Notes: generated from the letters alone by a model not told the origin. A stretch of DNA of 64,000 nt from Devosia oryzisoli (GCF_014837245.1 NZ_JACYFU010000001.1:1280285-1344284); one strand, 5' to 3'. Shown: positions 27,517 through 36,763, counted from the first letter of the stretch. Numbers and translations: made by a program.

Positions 27517-28119
27517 TCACTGGATGGCAGAAACTTTCTGTCGGACCAGTTGCACGAATGCGGCCCTGCTCTCGGGTGTGCCATTGTTCATGTCGTAAAG
27601 CGCAACATAGTCCGGCGGCTTAGGTGTTCGAAACGTTGCCCAGCCCCAGCGTTTCACCACTCGCCGCGGCGGATCGCCCATCAGCCAGGTCCGCCATCGA
27701 TTGCCACCATAGGTGGTGACGAACATGACGTGCTTGATATGGGTGAAATTGGCGCGCGGAATGCCACGGTCGCCACTTCCGTCCATGACGAAAGACACGC
27801 CGGGCAGAAAGATGCGATCGAAATAGCCTTTGAGCATCGCCGGGAAACCGTAATTCCAGATCGGATGGACAAAGATCAGCACCTCCGCTCGCAACAAGCG
27901 CTCTGCGTAGACATCGACCGCATCGGTGCGATTGAGCGTGGTGTCGTGGTAGTTGAGGCGCTCCAGCCGGCTGAGCCTCGGGTCGAACTCCTCGGCATAA
28001 AGATCGAGCGCATCAACCTCGTGCCCACCCTTTCGCGCCTGATCAAGAACCGCCTCGAACAAGGCGCGGTTAAAACTGGTTTCGACCGGATGGGCATGGA
28101 CGACGTGAAAGCGCATCAC
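27517..28119 (-). CDS. NAD(P)H-dependent flavodoxin-fold oxidoreductase
   Basis: 200 residues of the NAD(P)H:quinone reductase/MdaB-KefF family with flavodoxin fold. Features: N-terminal HVVHAHPVETSFNRAL (FMN phosphate loop), the conserved IFVHPIWNYGFPAMLKGYFDRIF (about residues 82-104) and TTYGGNRW. It probably transfers hydride to a quinone-like or azo substrate using FMN/FAD. Last gene of the leftward transporter operon, overlapping the FAD oxidase by 4 bases, so it likely works on or protects against a pathway intermediate. ATG-ATG start; either is possible. Confidence 0.85.
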   Translation of the reverse strand: MMRFHVVHAHPVETSFNRALFEAVLDQARKGGHEVDALDLYAEEFDPRLSRLERLNYHDTTLNRTDAVDVYAERLLRAEVLIFVHPIWNYGFPAMLKGYFDRIFLPGVSFVMDGSGDRGIPRANFTHIKHVMFVTTYGGNRWRTWLMGDPPRRVVKRWGWATFRTPKPPDYVALYDMNNGTPESRAAFVQLVRQKVSAIQ

Positions 28120-29513
28120 GGCTCCACGGGTGCCAGACCGCTGAACAGCCAGGCTCGTCCCGATGTCAGATCAAAGTTGGGATCGTCCCAGGCGATCATC
28201 TTGCCCGGATTGAGCCGGCCGGACGGATCGGCCTGGCGCTTGAACTGCAATTGCACCTCGTCGGTGCGCTTCATGCCACCTTCTTCAAGCGTATAGCGGT
28301 GCGGATTGAACACAGCGCAGCCGTTGGCTTCGTGAATGGCGATGATTTCCTCGAGCCTTTCTTCGCTCGTGTAGCGCACAAGGGGCAGGCCCGCGAACGC
28401 GACGCGCCCGTCCTGGCGGGCCACTTCGATATGCATAGGCAACTCATCGCCGAAAATGTCGATGATGGTGCGCACATGCTCGACGCTGGGATAACGGGTC
28501 TGCAGATAGGTTATGCTGGGGTCGACTTTGATGGCGCGCAGCGTTGTATGGTTCCAGCCCAGCTCGTAGATCGGGGGCAGGCGCTTTTTTTCGTCAGCGT
28601 CGAGCTGGTCGCCGCGCAACAGCAGCTCGCCTGCATGGTGCTCGATGAACACGGCCATGGCCTCGATGGCAACCGGGGCGACCATGAGGATGACGATGGA
28701 CTGGCCAGGCCTCACATAAGCCTTGTGACGATTAAAATAATCCTGCGCAATGGGCGCGGCACAGATGCCCACTTCCTTGACCAGCAGGCCATCCTGCAGG
28801 CCGACGGCCTCGGCGAAGCGACAGGCGGCGATGCAGTCGGGAAAGCCGACCATGACATCGATCCACTGGTGGCTCTGGGTCAGCGGCATCTCGACTTCGA
28901 CGATGATGCCGTTGGTGCCATAGGCATGCGCCACCTTGAGGATGTCCTTGCCCACGAGGTCGAGTTCGCGCGGCGTTTCCTCGCAGGTGATGACCTTGAG
29001 GCCCAGTATATTGCCAAAGGCACGCAGGCCTGCCCAGCGGATCGACCCTACCCCGGCAGACCCGCCGGCAATGAAACCGCCGATGCTGGCCGAACGATTG
29101 GTGGACGGGTGAAAGCGCAATTCGCCACCTACGGCCGCCCGCGTCTGATGATCGATCTCTTCCATCACCGCCCCGGCCTGCGCCCGCACCCGGTCCGGTT
29201 TGATGTCGAGCACCGCATTCATCTGCATGAGGTTGAGGATGACGCCGCCCGCCAGCGGCATGGCCTGACCGTAATTGCCAGTTCCCGCGCCACGCGCCGT
29301 TATGGCGATGCCATGTCGATAGGCAGCTGCCAACACGGTCTTGACCTCCGCGATGGAACGCGGCGACACCACGAGGTCAGCGCAGACATGGTCGAGCTTC
29401 TGCTTGAGAATGGGCGAGTACCAGTAATGGTCACGGCTGCGCTGCTGCACCAAAGCGGCTCGATCCTCGACGGCAATCTCGCCAAGGGCCGCACGAAATT
29501 GGGCGATGCTCAT
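28116..29513 (-). CDS. FAD-linked oxidase/dehydrogenase (GlcD-like)
   Basis: 465-residue flavoprotein of the vanillyl-alcohol oxidase/GlcD superfamily. The FAD-binding PCMH domain occupies about residues 45-230 with PRSIAEVKTVLAAAYRHGI and RGAGTGNYGQAMPL, then a C-terminal FAD-oxidase domain ending in PSGRLNPGKMI. Such enzymes oxidise hydroxy acids, alcohols or amines. The substrate here is unknown. It overlaps both the amidohydrolase (29510) and the reductase gene by 4 bases, placing it as a middle step of the operon. Confidence 0.85.
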   Translation of the reverse strand: MSIAQFRAALGEIAVEDRAALVQQRSRDHYWYSPILKQKLDHVCADLVVSPRSIAEVKTVLAAAYRHGIAITARGAGTGNYGQAMPLAGGVILNLMQMNAVLDIKPDRVRAQAGAVMEEIDHQTRAAVGGELRFHPSTNRSASIGGFIAGGSAGVGSIRWAGLRAFGNILGLKVITCEETPRELDLVGKDILKVAHAYGTNGIIVEVEMPLTQSHQWIDVMVGFPDCIAACRFAEAVGLQDGLLVKEVGICAAPIAQDYFNRHKAYVRPGQSIVILMVAPVAIEAMAVFIEHHAGELLLRGDQLDADEKKRLPPIYELGWNHTTLRAIKVDPSITYLQTRYPSVEHVRTIIDIFGDELPMHIEVARQDGRVAFAGLPLVRYTSEERLEEIIAIHEANGCAVFNPHRYTLEEGGMKRTDEVQLQFKRQADPSGRLNPGKMIAWDDPNFDLTSGRAWLFSGLAPVEP

Positions 29514-30826
29514 CGCAGTACTCCAGCCAGATCGTCAAGTTCGCGGTAGTCGGGCAGGGACGCCTCGATGGCGGCGCCACCGCGCACCACGGTGCGTTCG
29601 TAGGGTGACCGGGCCTGCAATTCGCCCCAGCTTCGCGCACGCAACACGATGACATCGGCAGGGAGCCCGACCTCGACCAGGCCAGTATGGGCAAAACCGG
29701 CAACAGCCGCCGGTTGGGCGGAGATGCTGCGCAACCAGTCCCACGCGTCTTGTGCCGGATGATCGATCTGGCAAATGCGCGTCAGTTCGCGAAAAACCTC
29801 GAGCATGTCCATATCGCCGTAGGCAAAGAAGGGATCGCGCGTATTGTCGGAGGCGGCCGAAACGCGGGCACCGGCAGCCTTCAATTCCTTGACCAGCGTG
29901 ACGCCCCGCAGACGTGGGGTCCGCGGCTGCTGCGCCGCCTGCCGGTCCTGCAGATAGAGGTTGCACATTGGCAGGGTCACGATGGAAATCCCGGCGGCGA
30001 CCACTACGTCGATGGTACCATGGGCCTCGGCGCTGTCCTGGGCTGCGAGCGAACAGCAATGCCCCGCCTGTACCACGCCTTGATGCCCACGCTCGAGCAC
30101 CACCTCGGCAAGGGCGCGCAGCGTGCCGGCGGCCGGGTCGAGCGTTTCATCGAGATGCAGGTCGAGCGCGAGGTCGAATTCGGCAGCCGCTTCGACCATA
30201 TTGGCCATAGCCGCTTTCGCGCCGTCATGCCGGCCCATTGCGCCACCCAGCACGCCCCCGAAGCGCGCAGCCCAGCGTGCCGTGTCCCGCACGAAAGCGG
30301 CATCGCACATCTGGTCCGGTCCGATTAACGCGACGGCCTGCACCTGCAGTCGGCCGAGCCAGTCCTGACGAACCGCCTCGAATGTTGTCCAACTGATGTC
30401 GCGCTGGGCCGGGTCGCTGTCGAGATGGGTGCGAATGGCAGCGGTGCCATGGGCATACGCGCTACGCAGGGCAAAATCCATGCGCCGGCGGAGATCGGCT
30501 GCCGTCCAGTGCGCGGCACGATCGGCCGCCACCGCCCCCAGCGCGCCGGCAAAGCTGCCATCGGGATTTGCGGTGCGCGTGGCAATCTGCGCCTTGTCGA
30601 GATGGGTATGGACATCCACCAACGCGGGCAGCACGAGCCCGCCATCGCAATCGACTGCGCCAGGGCCAGGGGACTGCGTCGAGGTTATTGCCGCCACGAT
30701 GCCGTTGGCGATGGTGATGTCGACGCGGTCCACTTCGCCCGAAACGTGGCCGCGCGCGGCGCGCGGCAGGCTGCAATCATGCAGCACCACACTCGTTCCG
30801 GCCCAGGGCCTGATCGCCTGCGGCAT
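29510..30826 (-). CDS. Amidohydrolase, cytosine-deaminase-like
   Basis: 438-residue metal-dependent hydrolase of the CodA-like branch of the amidohydrolase superfamily. ATG at 30826 follows the permease stop by two bases; the frame is open further upstream through the permease gene in a wrong frame. Motifs: LPALVDVHTHLDKAQI (metal HxH), IRTHLDSD, LHLDETLDP, VVQAGHCCSL and the catalytic Asp in AASDNTRDPFFAYG, the pattern of cytosine and related heterocycle deaminases. It probably hydrolyses a C-N bond in a nitrogen heterocycle imported by the transporter encoded just upstream. Confidence 0.85.
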   Translation of the reverse strand: MPQAIRPWAGTSVVLHDCSLPRAARGHVSGEVDRVDITIANGIVAAITSTQSPGPGAVDCDGGLVLPALVDVHTHLDKAQIATRTANPDGSFAGALGAVAADRAAHWTAADLRRRMDFALRSAYAHGTAAIRTHLDSDPAQRDISWTTFEAVRQDWLGRLQVQAVALIGPDQMCDAAFVRDTARWAARFGGVLGGAMGRHDGAKAAMANMVEAAAEFDLALDLHLDETLDPAAGTLRALAEVVLERGHQGVVQAGHCCSLAAQDSAEAHGTIDVVVAAGISIVTLPMCNLYLQDRQAAQQPRTPRLRGVTLVKELKAAGARVSAASDNTRDPFFAYGDMDMLEVFRELTRICQIDHPAQDAWDWLRSISAQPAAVAGFAHTGLVEVGLPADVIVLRARSWGELQARSPYERTVVRGGAAIEASLPDYRELDDLAGVLR

Positions 30827-30828
30827 GG

Positions 30829-31692
30829 CTAGTTCTCGCGCCGGATGGCGGATTCGTGCCAGCGGTGCAGCGTCAGCCAGGAGAGAAAAGAGGTCAGGGC
30901 GTAAATGGCGATACCCGTGCCACAGAGCATGATGAGCGCGGCGAACATGCGGGGAAGATTGAGCCGATACTGGCTTTCGAGCAGCCGGAAAGCCAGGCCC
31001 GAGCCCTGCCCGGCCGATCCTGCGGCAAATTCGGCCACCACGGCCGCAATCAGCGACAATCCGCCGGCAATGCGCAGCCCGGCCATGAAATAAGGCATCG
31101 AGGCGGGGATCTTGAGGAACAGCAGAGTCTGCCAGCCCTTGGCGCCGTAGAGCTCGAACAGATTGAGAAGATTGTGATCGACGCTTTTGAGACCCTGCAC
31201 CATGTTGGAGAGGATCGGGAAGAAAGCCACGAGAAAGGCACAGATCATCAGCGCCGATTGCGTGTCGGGCGCGTAAATAAGGATCAGCGGCGCCACCGCG
31301 ATGATCGGCGTCACCTGCAGGATGACGGTGAAGGGAAACAGTGCCAGTTCCAGCCAGCGGGACTGCACGATTATGATGGCAAGCAGCACACCGCCGACCA
31401 GGGCCACGCCGAGCGCCATGAATGTGATGCGCAGCGTGACCCAGAGGGCAGGCCACAGCGTCGATGAATCGGTGACCAGAGCCACGACAGCATCGATCGG
31501 TCCGGGCAGGATATATTTGGGTATCCCCTGCCACACGACGAGGATCTGCCATATCGAAATGAACGCCAGTAGCGCCGCCAGCGGCACGAGAATACGCAAG
31601 GCCTTTTCGCGCTGCGATGTTCCGAGCGGCCGGATGATGGTGGCTGCGTCCGTCCCGCGGTCGTCGCGTAGAGCAGTGCTGATTTCGGCCAT
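30829..31692 (-). CDS. ABC transporter permease (SsuC/ThiX-like)
   Basis: 287-residue inner-membrane permease of the taurine/nitrate/pyrimidine-precursor type. About six hydrophobic segments, with the coupling loop in ELYGAKGWQTLLFLKIPASMPYF region (residues about 180-200). It pairs with the ATPase one base upstream and with the solute-binding protein at 32590. Two bases separate it from the amidohydrolase downstream. Transporters of this type with a deaminase in the operon often import pyrimidine- or hydantoin-like compounds. Confidence 0.88.
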   Translation of the reverse strand: MAEISTALRDDRGTDAATIIRPLGTSQREKALRILVPLAALLAFISIWQILVVWQGIPKYILPGPIDAVVALVTDSSTLWPALWVTLRITFMALGVALVGGVLLAIIIVQSRWLELALFPFTVILQVTPIIAVAPLILIYAPDTQSALMICAFLVAFFPILSNMVQGLKSVDHNLLNLFELYGAKGWQTLLFLKIPASMPYFMAGLRIAGGLSLIAAVVAEFAAGSAGQGSGLAFRLLESQYRLNLPRMFAALIMLCGTGIAIYALTSFLSWLTLHRWHESAIRREN

Positions 31693-31693
31693 T

Positions 31694-32533
31694 TCAGATC
31701 TCCGCCGACTGGATGGCGCTTTGCAGGGCGTCCGAAACGGTCTGACAATTGGCGCGGTAGAATTCGGAAACGCGATAAGTGCCGTCGCGCTGTTCGGGCT
31801 GGCTGATGGGCAGGTCGGTGTAAACCTGTCCAGGCCGGGCGCGCATGACCACGATGCGGCTCGACAGATAAGCGGATTCGAAAACCGAATGGGTGACGAA
31901 AATGACGGTCACGCGGGTCCGATGCCAAAGCGCCAGCACATCGTCGTTGAGCTTTTGGCGCGTGATTTCGTCCAGCGCGGCAAATGGCTCGTCCATCAGC
32001 AAGAGTTTGGGCTGTGTCACCAGCGCTCGGGCGATCGAAACACGCATCTTCATGCCGCCCGAAAGCTCGCGCGGATAAGCATGGGCAAAATCGGCGAGGC
32101 CGACACCGCGCAACTGTTCCATCACCCGGTCGGCCGCATCGGCCTTGGAGACGCCCGCCAGCTTGAGCGGCAGATGGACATTGCCGAACACCGTCGACCA
32201 AGGCATGAGCGTGGGCTCCTGGAAGACGAAGCCGACATCGCCTTCCGGCAGGCCCTTGCTGTTGATGCGCGAACTGGGCCAGGCAACCGTGCCCGAACTG
32301 GGCGCCCCCAGACCGGCAATGATGCGCAAAGCCGTCGATTTGCCGCAGCCGGAGGGGCCAAGGAGCGAAATGAACTCTCCGGCATGGACATCGAGCGACA
32401 TGCCCTTGAGGGCCAGCGTCCCGTTGGAAAAGACCTTGTTGACGTCACGCATGACGACAACCTCATGCCCATTTTTGGGCCGGGACGCTGGGTTATGCTG
32501 CGATGGCGAAGCGTTCTGCACGATCTGATCCAA
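31694..32533 (-). CDS. ABC transporter ATPase (SsuB/TauB-like)
   Basis: 279-residue ATP-binding subunit. Walker A GPSGCGKST (about residue 59), Q-loop VFQEPTLMPW, signature LSGGMKMRVSIARAL, Walker B LLLMDEPFAALDE and H-loop VTHSVFES are intact. It powers the permease downstream (1-base gap). A short N-terminal extension of about 25 residues precedes the domain. A strong hairpin lies between this gene and the binding-protein gene upstream. Confidence 0.92.
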   Translation of the reverse strand: MDQIVQNASPSQHNPASRPKNGHEVVVMRDVNKVFSNGTLALKGMSLDVHAGEFISLLGPSGCGKSTALRIIAGLGAPSSGTVAWPSSRINSKGLPEGDVGFVFQEPTLMPWSTVFGNVHLPLKLAGVSKADAADRVMEQLRGVGLADFAHAYPRELSGGMKMRVSIARALVTQPKLLLMDEPFAALDEITRQKLNDDVLALWHRTRVTVIFVTHSVFESAYLSSRIVVMRARPGQVYTDLPISQPEQRDGTYRVSEFYRANCQTVSDALQSAIQSAEI

Positions 32534-32554
32534 GCTCTATTCCCGGTCGGAGCA

Positions 32555-32578
32555 GCCACGCCTATTAAAGGGCGTGGC
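32555..32578 (-). terminator. Hairpin between binding-protein and ATPase genes
   Basis: Perfect 8-bp stem GCCACGCC / GGCGTGGC with an AT-rich 8-nt loop, 12 bases after the binding-protein stop. As with the hairpin at 21761, it probably sets a higher binding-protein dose rather than ending the operon. Confidence 0.7.
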
Positions 32579-32589
32579 CGGAATTGCCG

Positions 32590-33597
32590 TCACTGGCTGG
32601 CGAGATCCTTGCCGACCGACTTGCAGACAAACTGGGTCGTAAAGGCCTTGTCGAGCTGTATGCCGGCTTCGTAGACGCCTGCCTCGATCATGCTGTCGTA
32701 AAACTCGGTCCAGCGCGCCTCGGTCATGCAGCCGATCCCACCGCTTTCCGCATCGCCCGATACCAGAATGCCGTATTCTTTCATCTTGTCGATCGCATAG
32801 GTGATTTGGTCATCCGTCATTTCGGGGTTGTCGGCCTTGATCATGTCGTTGGCCGCCTTGTTGTCCCCATAGATATAATTGTACCAGCCGATGATGCTGG
32901 CATCGACGAAGCGCTGGACCATATCGGGGTTCTGATCGATCAGGTCCTGGCGCGTCTCGATGGTCGTCGAATAGGGCTTGTAGCCATAGTCGGCGATCAA
33001 GAAGATCTGCGGCGCCCAGCCCGTCTGCTTTTCGATCTCGTAGGGCTCGGCCGTCAGATACCCCTGCTGCACGGACTTGTCGTCGGCAATGAACGGGGCG
33101 GCATTATAGGTATAGGCCTCGTAAAGATCGTCCGAGAAGCCCTCGAAATTGGCCTTCATCCAGGGCCAGTAGCCGGCGAACAGGCTGTCCTTGCCCATGA
33201 TGATCTTGCTTGCACCGGACAGGCTGGCAAGGTCGGTGAAGCCGGCATCGGGATGGGCGAGCAGCACCTGCGGCGACTTCTGGAACATGGCCGCCACCGT
33301 AACGTTCGGCAGCCCCTGACGCGCCGCGTCGATGGTCGACATGCCGCCCATGTAAAACTCGATCTGGCCGGCTGTCAGCAGTTGTCCGTTGGGCGCCTGG
33401 GGGCCGCCTTGGCGGATGGTGACGTCGAGCCCATACTTGGCATAGGTGCCATCGGCCACGGCCTGATAGAAACCGCCATGCTCGGCCTGCGCCACCCAGT
33501 TGGTGCCGAAGGTAACCTTGTCTTGCGCCTGCGCGGCACCAGCTAGCCCAGCGGCAAAAAGGACAGCCGAAGCGGCCAGAATTGTTGCGTTCTTCAT
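32590..33597 (-). CDS. ABC solute-binding protein (NMT1/THI5-like)
   Basis: 335-residue periplasmic binding protein of the NMT1/SsuA class. Signal peptide residues 1-24 (LAASAVLFAAGLAGAAQAQ). Features: VTFGTNWVAQAEHGGFYQAVADGTYAKYGLDV, a pattern common to binding proteins for pyrimidine- and thiamine-precursor-like heterocycles (ThiY, hydroxymethylpyrimidine), then QLLTAGQIEFYMGG. First gene of a six-gene leftward operon ending at 27517. The promoter region is shared with the divergent RidA gene and has a LacI-type operator. Confidence 0.9.
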   Translation of the reverse strand: MKNATILAASAVLFAAGLAGAAQAQDKVTFGTNWVAQAEHGGFYQAVADGTYAKYGLDVTIRQGGPQAPNGQLLTAGQIEFYMGGMSTIDAARQGLPNVTVAAMFQKSPQVLLAHPDAGFTDLASLSGASKIIMGKDSLFAGYWPWMKANFEGFSDDLYEAYTYNAAPFIADDKSVQQGYLTAEPYEIEKQTGWAPQIFLIADYGYKPYSTTIETRQDLIDQNPDMVQRFVDASIIGWYNYIYGDNKAANDMIKADNPEMTDDQITYAIDKMKEYGILVSGDAESGGIGCMTEARWTEFYDSMIEAGVYEAGIQLDKAFTTQFVCKSVGKDLASQ

Positions 33598-33738
33598 AGC
33601 ATTCCTCCTGCCGCGCCCGGCCCCTCAGCCGAAACGTGATCATCAAGACCGCGGCGGGACCAAGAGTGTTTGGGTTCGAGCGTCTTGAAAACCCGTTAAG
33701 CCCGGTCCTTTTGTCGCAAAACCACAAATTTCATTGTT

Positions 33739-33752
33739 GCAACCGTTTTAAA
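33739..33752. promoter_or_regulatory. Putative LacI-family operator, divergent promoter region
   Basis: GCAACCGTTTTAAA lies between the divergent transporter operon and the RidA-creatininase pair. Thirteen of 14 positions match GCAAACGTTTTAAA in front of the LacI-family gene (41610-41623). Probably one regulator controls both sides. Confidence 0.65.
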
Positions 33753-33789
33753 TCTGTCTAGGATGGCAATACCTATGGAGGGACATAGC

Positions 33790-34182
33790 GTGGAGACCCT
33801 GTCTCCGGCGCGTATTGCGCCGCCCTTTTCCGCCTATAGCCACGGTGCCCTTGTGCCGCCCGATCAGCGACTCGTCTTCTGCTCGGGGCAGTTGGGCATT
33901 GATGCTCAAGGTCAGGTGCCAGCCGATTGTGCCGCCCAGACCAGGCTTTGTTTTGCCAATATCGAGGCGATCCTGGCCGAAGCCGGTATGAGCCTCGCAA
34001 ATATCGTCCGCATCAATGCTTTCGTGACCGGCCGTGAACATCTGGCTGGCTATATGGACGTGCGCAATCAACTCTTCGTCGCACCCTTTCCAGCATCGAC
34101 GCTCCTTGTGGTTTCGGGCTTTTCGCGTCCTGAATCCGTCGTGGAAATAGAAGTCGTGGCTGCTGGACCGGCACAGGAATGA
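33790..34182 (+). CDS. RidA family protein
   Basis: 130 residues of the RidA/YjgF/UK114 family, which hydrolyses reactive enamine/imine intermediates or acts in related ring-opening steps. The GTG at 33790 has GAGGGA 6 bases upstream; in-frame ATGs at 33763 and 33775 are alternatives. Features: PPFSAYSHGALV, VFCSGQLGIDAQGQV, NIEAILAEAGMSLANIVRINAFVT. The catalytic Arg usually in the C-terminal R-x-x-V-E region appears as RPESVVEIEVVA. It overlaps the creatininase gene by 4 bases. Role: probably handles an imine produced by the FAD oxidase or a deaminase of this module. Confidence 0.88.
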   Translation: METLSPARIAPPFSAYSHGALVPPDQRLVFCSGQLGIDAQGQVPADCAAQTRLCFANIEAILAEAGMSLANIVRINAFVTGREHLAGYMDVRNQLFVAPFPASTLLVVSGFSRPESVVEIEVVAAGPAQE

Positions 34183-35006
34183 ACATGATGTCACGGCCCT
34201 TCTGGTGGTCCGAATTCAGCGCCAATACATTTGCAGGTATCGACCCGATGCAAACGATTGCGCTGATGCCCGTCGCGGCGACCGAGCAGCATGGACCACA
34301 CCTCCCGCTCGGCACGGATACGATCCTCAACCAAGGCTGCCTGGACCTGCTACGCGATCGCATCGCCGCAGACCTTGACCTGCGCGTTCTGCCGATCATG
34401 CAGGTTGGCAAATCCAACGAACATATCTGGGCCACCGGTACGCTGACGCACACCGCCCATACCCTGATCGACGCCTGGATCGAGATCGGCCTTTCGGTTG
34501 CCCGCACCGGCATCCGCAAGCTCCTGATCGTCAATTCGCATGGCGGCAACGAAGAGATCATCGGTATCGTGGCGCGCGAGCTTCGCGTTCAGGCCGATAT
34601 GCTGGTGATCAAGTCAGGCTGGAGCAAGTTCGCGCCGCCCGATGGCCTTTTGCCCGATAGCGAAAGGCGCCATGGTATCCATGGCGGCGATTTCGAAACC
34701 TCGATGATGCTGGCCTTCCGCCCCGATCTCGTGGTGCTCGACCGGCTTGCCGACTTTCCATCCGTCGCAGCGCGGGACGAAGCGCGTTTTACCCATCTGC
34801 GTCCCACCGGCCAGCACGCTTATGCCTGGATCGCGAGTGACCTCAACCCGGCCGGCACCGTCGGCAATGCGAAGAGGGCCAGCGCCGAAAGGGGGCATTT
34901 GATCGCCGAGCGGGAAGTGTCGGGCATGATCGAGCTTCTGGCCGACATCCGCAACTGCCCATTGCCCGAGCCAGCCCGGACGCTGCCGCATCGAACCGGG
35001 TTTTAG
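34179..35006 (+). CDS. Creatininase-family amidohydrolase
   Basis: 275 residues of the creatinine amidohydrolase family, metal-dependent enzymes opening cyclic amides. Motifs: LMPVAATEQHGPHLPLGTDT (metal ligands Glu, His, Asp; about residues 29-48), VNSHGGNEEI (about 122) and GIHGGDFETSMML. These match the canonical creatininase signatures. ATG overlaps the RidA stop. It converges on the glycoside-hydrolase gene, with stop codons overlapping by 4 bases. In this neighbourhood it may open a lactam or ring such as creatinine, a formamide or a related heterocycle; the exact substrate is unknown. Confidence 0.88.
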   Translation: MNMMSRPFWWSEFSANTFAGIDPMQTIALMPVAATEQHGPHLPLGTDTILNQGCLDLLRDRIAADLDLRVLPIMQVGKSNEHIWATGTLTHTAHTLIDAWIEIGLSVARTGIRKLLIVNSHGGNEEIIGIVARELRVQADMLVIKSGWSKFAPPDGLLPDSERRHGIHGGDFETSMMLAFRPDLVVLDRLADFPSVAARDEARFTHLRPTGQHAYAWIASDLNPAGTVGNAKRASAERGHLIAEREVSGMIELLADIRNCPLPEPARTLPHRTGF

Positions 35007-36292
35007 CGCCGGGTGAGGAATTCGATCACCATCGCAGCCGTCCAGGTGAATCTTCCCCCGCCCAGCGCCGCCCCGGTTTGCGGCTCGTAATATTCGGCGA
35101 AGCCGGATTTCTCGATCAGGTCAAGGCTCGAGCGGACAATGCGGTCGGCGACTTCGGTCTGTCCCGCCTGCCGCAGGCCGTTTTCGATGAGAAAATTTGT
35201 GATCAGCCAGATCGGCCCGCGCCAGTAGCGCTGCGCCTCGTATCCGGGCGCTCCCGGATCGTGCGACGGCACGAGGAAGTGCATCTGTTCACCCATTGCC
35301 GCGATCTGTCCGGCAATGGCGGCGGCACGCGCAGGCGGGATGGCGGCCAGAATTGGCAGGAGCCCCCCGATGGAGCGGCTATCGATCCGTTCGCCGGTGG
35401 CGCGGTTAAACCCCTGGTAGCGCTGGCTGGACACATGCCAAAGCGCATCGAGGGCGTCAAGGGACCGCTGCGCCCACGCCCGGTTGCGCTGCGCAAGCGT
35501 TTTTTCTCCAAGCGCCTCCGCCACCGCCGCCAGATCGGCGCAGGAGCGGATGAGAATGGCGTTGAACGCCGGATCGACCACGCGAAACGGGGACGCATCA
35601 TGCAGCAGACTGTTGTCCCAGCCCAGCCGCCGGAAGTGCTCCACGAGCCAGACAAACGCATCGTATTGCGCATCGGTGGGGCGATGGGCGGGATTGGCGT
35701 GGTCGGTGTCGCGCCGCCTGTACGGCGTTATGCCGCTCGTGGGAACTTGCGCCAGCGCCTCATCCCAATCGACCGAATTGTCCCGTCCCGCCTCCCAGGG
35801 ATGAAGGATCGCGACAAGGCCTTCCCCGTGTGGATCGCGGTTGCGGTAGAACCACGCGTGCCAGGCATCGATCTTGTGCAACAGTGCGCGCGATCGCGTC
35901 TCTGCCATGGCGCGATCAGTGTGGCGATCCTGCGCACGATCAAACAGGCGCCGCACCGCAAAGCCTGCAACCGCTGGCTGGGTAATGCCCGATGTTGGCG
36001 TCGGACGATTGGTCTGCCAGATGTCGGGCCCCGGAAAATAGGTGTCGGACGGCACGTGAAAGACGATCTGCGGCACCATGCCATCGGGCCATTGGTGCTC
36101 GAAAAGCGTTTCGATCTCGGTCCAGGCACGATCCTGGCTGATCGCGGCCAGCCCCAGCGCGGTCAGGCACGAGTCCCAATTCCATTGAAACGGATAGAGC
36201 CCCTTGGTGGGCACGGTATAGGTACCCCTGTCGTTCTCCCGCAGCACGGCAAAGGCATTCTCGAGCGAAGCGGAAGACATTTGGGCAAGCAT
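35003..36292 (-). CDS. Glycoside hydrolase, MGH1/trehalase-like (alpha/alpha)6 barrel
   Basis: 429 residues. The pattern GLYPFQWNWDSCLTALGLAAI near the N-terminus, WPDGMVPQIVFH, HPWEAGRDNSVDWDEAL and the C-terminal YWRGPIWLITNFLIENGL match mannosylglycerate-hydrolase/trehalase-like glycosidases of the alpha/alpha toroid class; the general acid Asp in GRDNSVDWD is present. No signal peptide, so it acts in the cytoplasm. It lies downstream of the Rieske gene on the same strand. A glycosidase beside the amidohydrolases suggests that the imported compound may carry a sugar, but that is inference. Confidence 0.82.
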   Translation of the reverse strand: MLAQMSSASLENAFAVLRENDRGTYTVPTKGLYPFQWNWDSCLTALGLAAISQDRAWTEIETLFEHQWPDGMVPQIVFHVPSDTYFPGPDIWQTNRPTPTSGITQPAVAGFAVRRLFDRAQDRHTDRAMAETRSRALLHKIDAWHAWFYRNRDPHGEGLVAILHPWEAGRDNSVDWDEALAQVPTSGITPYRRRDTDHANPAHRPTDAQYDAFVWLVEHFRRLGWDNSLLHDASPFRVVDPAFNAILIRSCADLAAVAEALGEKTLAQRNRAWAQRSLDALDALWHVSSQRYQGFNRATGERIDSRSIGGLLPILAAIPPARAAAIAGQIAAMGEQMHFLVPSHDPGAPGYEAQRYWRGPIWLITNFLIENGLRQAGQTEVADRIVRSSLDLIEKSGFAEYYEPQTGAALGGGRFTWTAAMVIEFLTRR

Positions 36293-36349
36293 GGCGCGAG
36301 CGCTTTCATCGGTGTGGCTTGAGGCATTGGGGGGCGAACCGACCGCAGG

Positions 36350-36763
36350 TCAGGCGTCCACGAGGATGTAGTCGTTCTCAGTTTTGACTGGAAAGGTCTG
36401 GGCCGTGTATTCGCCGCGCACCAGTTGCGTGCCAGCCAGCACTTCGGTGCGGTAGCTGCGCACCTTGACGCGATCCGGCTCGCACCAGGATTTGCCGGTC
36501 CGGATATCGAATTCCCAGGCATGCCAGGGACAGCGGATGACCTGCCTGTCGGCGTGATAGTCGTAGTGGCCCGGCTCGCTGGACGTGACCGCGACGGTCA
36601 ACTTGCCGTCGCACAGTCGGCCGCCCTGGTGCGGGCAGCGGTTGAGCAGGGCAAAAAATTGCCCCCCGTGGTTGAAGATGACCACTTCCCTGCCGCGAAC
36701 CTCGACCAGCTTGCGCTGCCCCACCGGAATATCGCTGACCTGCGCGACGATCTCGAAAGCCAT
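36350..36763 (-). CDS. Rieske [2Fe-2S] protein
   Basis: 137-residue Rieske domain with Cys43-x-His45 (NRCPHQGG) and Cys78-x2-His81 (CPWHAWEF). It covers just the Rieske fold with a short C-terminal extension and lacks the catalytic domain of an oxygenase alpha subunit. It could be a Rieske ferredoxin or an N-terminal fragment-like electron carrier. ATG at 36763 overlaps the stop of the amidohydrolase upstream. It sits with a ferredoxin reductase and a [2Fe-2S] ferredoxin in one operon. Confidence 0.88.
   Translation of the reverse strand: MAFEIVAQVSDIPVGQRKLVEVRGREVVIFNHGGQFFALLNRCPHQGGRLCDGKLTVAVTSSEPGHYDYHADRQVIRCPWHAWEFDIRTGKSWCEPDRVKVRSYRTEVLAGTQLVRGEYTAQTFPVKTENDYILVDA

Noticed and set aside
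28251..29549. 432-codon plus-strand frame opposite the FAD oxidase
   Set aside because: Composition typical of antisense frames in GC-rich DNA. The minus strand carries clear FAD-binding motifs.
30827..31552. N-terminal extension of the cytosine-deaminase-like protein
   Set aside because: The open frame overlaps the permease gene in another frame and looks Arg/His-rich and random. The ATG at 30826 right after the permease stop fits operon structure.
35078..36322. 414-codon plus-strand frame opposite the glycoside hydrolase
   Set aside because: Shadow frame; the minus-strand protein has a consistent family pattern and operon context.
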